This document shows positions 61,792-64,000 of a DNA stretch of 64,000 nucleotides, piece by piece. A model generated the notes under the pieces. The model searched no databases. It was not told the DNA's origin and saw only the letters and a program-made list of their open reading frames with translations. How positions within the stretch are numbered: position 1 is the stretch's first letter; each line of letters begins with the position of its first letter. Origin of the DNA: Streptomyces xiamenensis (GTDB lineage Bacteria > Actinomycetota > Actinomycetes > Streptomycetales > Streptomycetaceae); contig NZ_CP009922.3 in the NCBI RefSeq assembly GCF_000993785.3, positions 4,216,001 through 4,280,000 on the forward strand, given 5' to 3'. Both the position numbers and the translations under genes were made by a program.

Positions 61792-62358
61792 TCAGGAGTA
61801 GCGGGGGAACCGGGCCGTGGTGATCTTGAGGCCGAGCCCGGTCAGTTCGACATCCTCGCCGTACAGGCCGTGCAGCACTCCCTGGTACTCGCCGTCGCGC
61901 GGCACCGTGTACCGCGTCCAGTTGCCTTCCCGGGGGTCGATCAGAAGGTACACGGGGATGTTCGCGTCCGCGTACCAGCTGACCATGTCGCGGGTGTACT
62001 TGCTGCTGTTGCCCTTGGAGACGACCTCGACCACCAACTCCACCGAGCCCGGTTCCGCCAGCCAGTCGTCGGAGCCCTCGAAGGCGGCGTCACAGACCAT
62101 CACGTCGGGCGTGGCGTAGTCATCGGGATCGTGCGGCAGCGCGACGGACGAGATCTGGAAAGGCAGCAGGTGCTCCGGAAGGGCCGGGATCAGCTGGCGA
62201 AAGAGGTCGGTGATGATCCCGTTGTGCTTCCCGCACGGGGTCCGCGACATCATGAGGACTCCTCGGATGATCTCAGCACGCAGACCTGAGGCATCCTCCG
62301 CGGCCTCGGCGGCGCGCCGCAGCGGAGTCATCCCGGGATTGGCGGTCATGGGTGTCAT
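61792..62358 (-). CDS. Uma2-family PD-(D/E)xK protein
   Basis: A 188-residue member of the Uma2 (DUF820) family. It has the restriction-nuclease-like core: HNGIITDLFRQLIPALP, YATPDVMVCDAAFEG (the Asp of the active site), VELVVEVVSKGNSSKYTRDM (the ExK-like pair) and IPVYLLIDPREGNWTRY. These genes are abundant in Streptomyces and cyanobacteria, and their role is unknown. It stands alone. Confidence 0.9.
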   Translation of the reverse strand: MTPMTANPGMTPLRRAAEAAEDASGLRAEIIRGVLMMSRTPCGKHNGIITDLFRQLIPALPEHLLPFQISSVALPHDPDDYATPDVMVCDAAFEGSDDWLAEPGSVELVVEVVSKGNSSKYTRDMVSWYADANIPVYLLIDPREGNWTRYTVPRDGEYQGVLHGLYGEDVELTGLGLKITTARFPRYS

Positions 62359-62457
62359 GGCATCCTACTACCGGTGCCGTTGAGTTCAACGACCCGGTCT
62401 GTCACAGGTGGCGGACGCGCCTCATTCCCTGTCGGTCCTTTTCCGCATCGACGCTAC

Positions 62458-63303
62458 TCAGCCCGCCGCAGCGCGGTACGTCGCCGGGGTGATGCCGTAG
62501 ACGCGGGTGAACCACCGCGTCAGGTGCGGCTGGTCGGCGAAGCCGCAGCTGGCCGCCGCCTCGGCGGGCGGGGTGCCGGTGGCCAGCAGGCGGCGGGCCG
62601 CGCGCAGCCGCAGCAGGCGCTGGTAGTCGCTGGGCGGCATCCCGTACGCCGCGCGGAAGGCCCGGTACAGCGCGTACCGGCTGCATCCGGCGGCCCGCGC
62701 CAGTTCGTCCGCGCCGATGTCCCGCTGCCAGCTGTCGTCCAGCAGCGTCCTGGCCCGGCGCGCCGCGTCCGTGCCGGCCCGGGCGGTGGCGATCCTCGGG
62801 CGGGCGGTGGCGGCCTCGCGCACCAGGGCCGTCACCACCGAGCTGAGCCGTTCCTCGCGCACCAGCGTTCCCGCCCCGGCGACGAGCGCGTGGTGCAGCC
62901 CCAGCAGCGCCCGGTACAGCGCCGGGGCGTGCCGCACCGGCCGGTCGAACAGCGGCAGTCCGCGCTCTGTACCGCCCCCGGCGTCCGCGAGGACCTCGCG
63001 CACCACCGAGGGGTGCAGATGCATGATCCGGTACGTGAAGCCCAGCTCCGCCGCGGTCCGCCCGTCGTGCGGGTCGTCCGGGTTGAACGCCATCACCATG
63101 CCCGCGCTGCTGGTGTGTTCCGCACCCCGGCAGCGGAAGCGCTGCGCGCCGGACTCGGTGACCGCGAAGGAGTACGCGTCGTGGCTGTGCCGGTGGAAGA
63201 CGTGGCGGGTGAAGTGGGCCCGCATCGCCTCCAGCGGGCGCTCGGGGTCCCGCCAGTAGCGGACCCAGTCCTGCTCCGGCGCGCCGGTCGGGGTCGTGCT
63301 CAT
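62458..63303 (-). CDS. AraC-family regulator with N-terminal cupin
   Basis: A 281-residue regulator. Residues about 25-110 are an AraC-type cupin (HFTRHVFHRHSHDAYSFAVTESGAQRFRCRG, and FNPDDPHDGR). The C-terminal pair of helix-turn-helix motifs reads DELARAAGCSRYALYRAFRAAYGMPPSDYQR and AEAAASCGFADQPHLTRWFTRVYGITPATYR. It is divergent from the DUF2000 gene, with a 72-base spacer, and probably regulates it. The inducer is unknown. Confidence 0.92.
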   Translation of the reverse strand: MSTTPTGAPEQDWVRYWRDPERPLEAMRAHFTRHVFHRHSHDAYSFAVTESGAQRFRCRGAEHTSSAGMVMAFNPDDPHDGRTAAELGFTYRIMHLHPSVVREVLADAGGGTERGLPLFDRPVRHAPALYRALLGLHHALVAGAGTLVREERLSSVVTALVREAATARPRIATARAGTDAARRARTLLDDSWQRDIGADELARAAGCSRYALYRAFRAAYGMPPSDYQRLLRLRAARRLLATGTPPAEAAASCGFADQPHLTRWFTRVYGITPATYRAAAG

Positions 63304-63375
63304 CCCGCGAGTGTGCCGCCCGGCGCGCACCAGCGTTCAAGACGTCCGGCCGGTGGACGCCGCAGGATCACCGGC

Positions 63376-63789
63376 ATGCGTTTCGACACCAAGGCAGCCG
63401 TGGTGGTCCGCGAGGATCTCGCGGACTGGCAGAAGCTGAATGTGACCGCTTTCCTCTCCTCCGGCATCGCGCACGCCACCGACGACGTCATGGGCTCCGA
63501 GGCCTACGCGGACGCCTCGGGCAACCAGTACCTGCGGCTGCTGCGCGAGCCGGTGCTCGTCTTCGCGGCGGACGGCGCCGCCCTTGCCCGTACCCACGCG
63601 CGGGCGCTCTCCCGGGGCCTGGCCGTCGCCGTGTACACGGAGGACATGTTCGCCACCGGGAACGACGCCGACAACCGGGCGGCGGTGCGCTCCGTCGAGG
63701 CCGGGAAGCTGAACCTCGTCGGGCTGGGGCTCTACGGGCCGCGCACCCCGGTCGACAAGGTGGTCAAGGGCCTCACGCTGCACGGGTAG
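63376..63789 (+). CDS. DUF2000-family protein
   Basis: A 137-residue protein beginning MRFDTKAAVVVREDLADWQKLNVTAFLSSGI, followed by HATDDVMGSEAYADASGNQYL and a C-terminal VGLGLYGPRTPVDKVVKGL. This is the DUF2000 pattern, structurally like peptidyl-tRNA hydrolase 2; its function is unknown. It is commonly found next to an AraC regulator, as here. Its 3' end overlaps the next gene by 17 bases on the opposite strand. Confidence 0.88.
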   Translation: MRFDTKAAVVVREDLADWQKLNVTAFLSSGIAHATDDVMGSEAYADASGNQYLRLLREPVLVFAADGAALARTHARALSRGLAVAVYTEDMFATGNDADNRAAVRSVEAGKLNLVGLGLYGPRTPVDKVVKGLTLHG

Positions 63790-64000
63790 TGGACCAGACC
63801 TCCTTGGGGGGCGCGTCGTGCGGCGTCAGCTGACCGGTCTTGGTCCAGTTCCAGGACTGGTACGCGGTGCGCGCCACCGTGTCTCCCGGCGCCAGCAGGG
63901 CCAGCGCCACCTGGGGGGTGGCGCGGGCCAGCAGGTCGCTCAGCATGCGCGAGGCCACCCGCTCCCGGCGGCGCGAGGGGACCACCATCAGCTCGGCGAC
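63773..64000 (-). CDS. GNAT-family acetyltransferase C-terminal part (cut by window)
   Basis: Only the last 75 codons are inside the window; the start lies beyond 64000. AELMVVPSRRRERVASRMLSDLLARA is the acetyl-CoA-binding motif A of GNAT enzymes, and ALLAPGDTVARTAYQSWNW corresponds to motif B. The acceptor is unknown. Confidence 0.8.
   Translation of the reverse strand, partial: VAELMVVPSRRRERVASRMLSDLLARATPQVALALLAPGDTVARTAYQSWNWTKTGQLTPHDAPPKEVWSTTRAA

Overview
The window is high-GC actinobacterial DNA that reads as a Streptomyces chromosome. The evidence is third-codon positions that are almost always G or C, GTG starts, many 4-base ATGA/GTGA overlaps, and genes typical of the genus: SigR/RsrA, WblE, a DasR/DasABC system, CebR-type cellulose control, nickel superoxide dismutase with its protease, an orphan DUF397 protein, and a SigB/SigF-family sigma factor with its RsbW-like partner. 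Most of the right-hand two thirds looks collinear, from memory, with a conserved core stretch of the Streptomyces chromosome running from sigR to past sodN. No tRNA, rRNA, CRISPR array or intact insertion sequence was seen.

Layout. 1-13.1 kb is a cellulose-utilisation block: a cellobiose-type ABC importer (cebE and a partial cebF) divergent from its LacI repressor cebR, then a GH6 exocellulase without binding module, a GH48 exocellulase, a zinc-ribbon membrane protein of unknown role, and a second GH6 exocellulase carrying CBM2. Five CebR-type operators (TGGGAGCGCTCCCA or close variants) tie importer and enzymes into one regulon. The two GH6 catalytic domains form a 1266-bp inverted repeat. 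13.2-19.4 kb holds an SRAP protein, the thiol-stress pair sigR-rsrA with a perfect SigR promoter, two membrane HD-domain proteins, a TPR protein and peptide deformylase. 19.4-25.5 kb is an accessory island of lower GC with WxG-type helical proteins, a mycosin-like protease, a large modular protein, a lipoprotein and an orphan DUF397 protein; it looks like a small type VII secretion effector locus without the secretion machine.

25.6-29.4 kb is the class I ribonucleotide reductase operon nrdAB, with a cobalamin riboswitch and two NrdR boxes. 29.4-32.4 kb has a GNAT enzyme and the cstA/YbdD uptake pair. 32.5-39.5 kb is the amino-sugar module: dasR, two dre operators, dasABC, a GH3 N-acetylglucosaminidase and a SIS-domain sugar isomerase/deaminase. 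dasA carries an apparent one-base deletion. A TetR-like C-terminal remnant follows.

40-57.7 kb is regulatory and stress-related: a PdtaS-like histidine kinase, wblE, a lipid/diacylglycerol kinase, sigH with its anti-sigma factor, an ACC deaminase-like enzyme, a HelD/HelR-type helicase, a copper-storage four-helix protein, a PAS-GAF-PP2C-ATPase phosphatase, an oxalate/formate-type MFS carrier with a 49-residue partner, sodN-sodX, a CGNR regulator, a methyltransferase and malic enzyme. 58-61 kb is a polar amino-acid ABC importer. The window ends with an SDR, a Uma2 protein, an AraC regulator, a DUF2000 protein and a truncated GNAT gene.

Together the ceb and das parts show an organism that eats plant cellulose and chitin-derived sugars, with the uptake product of each system acting as the inducer of its own operators.
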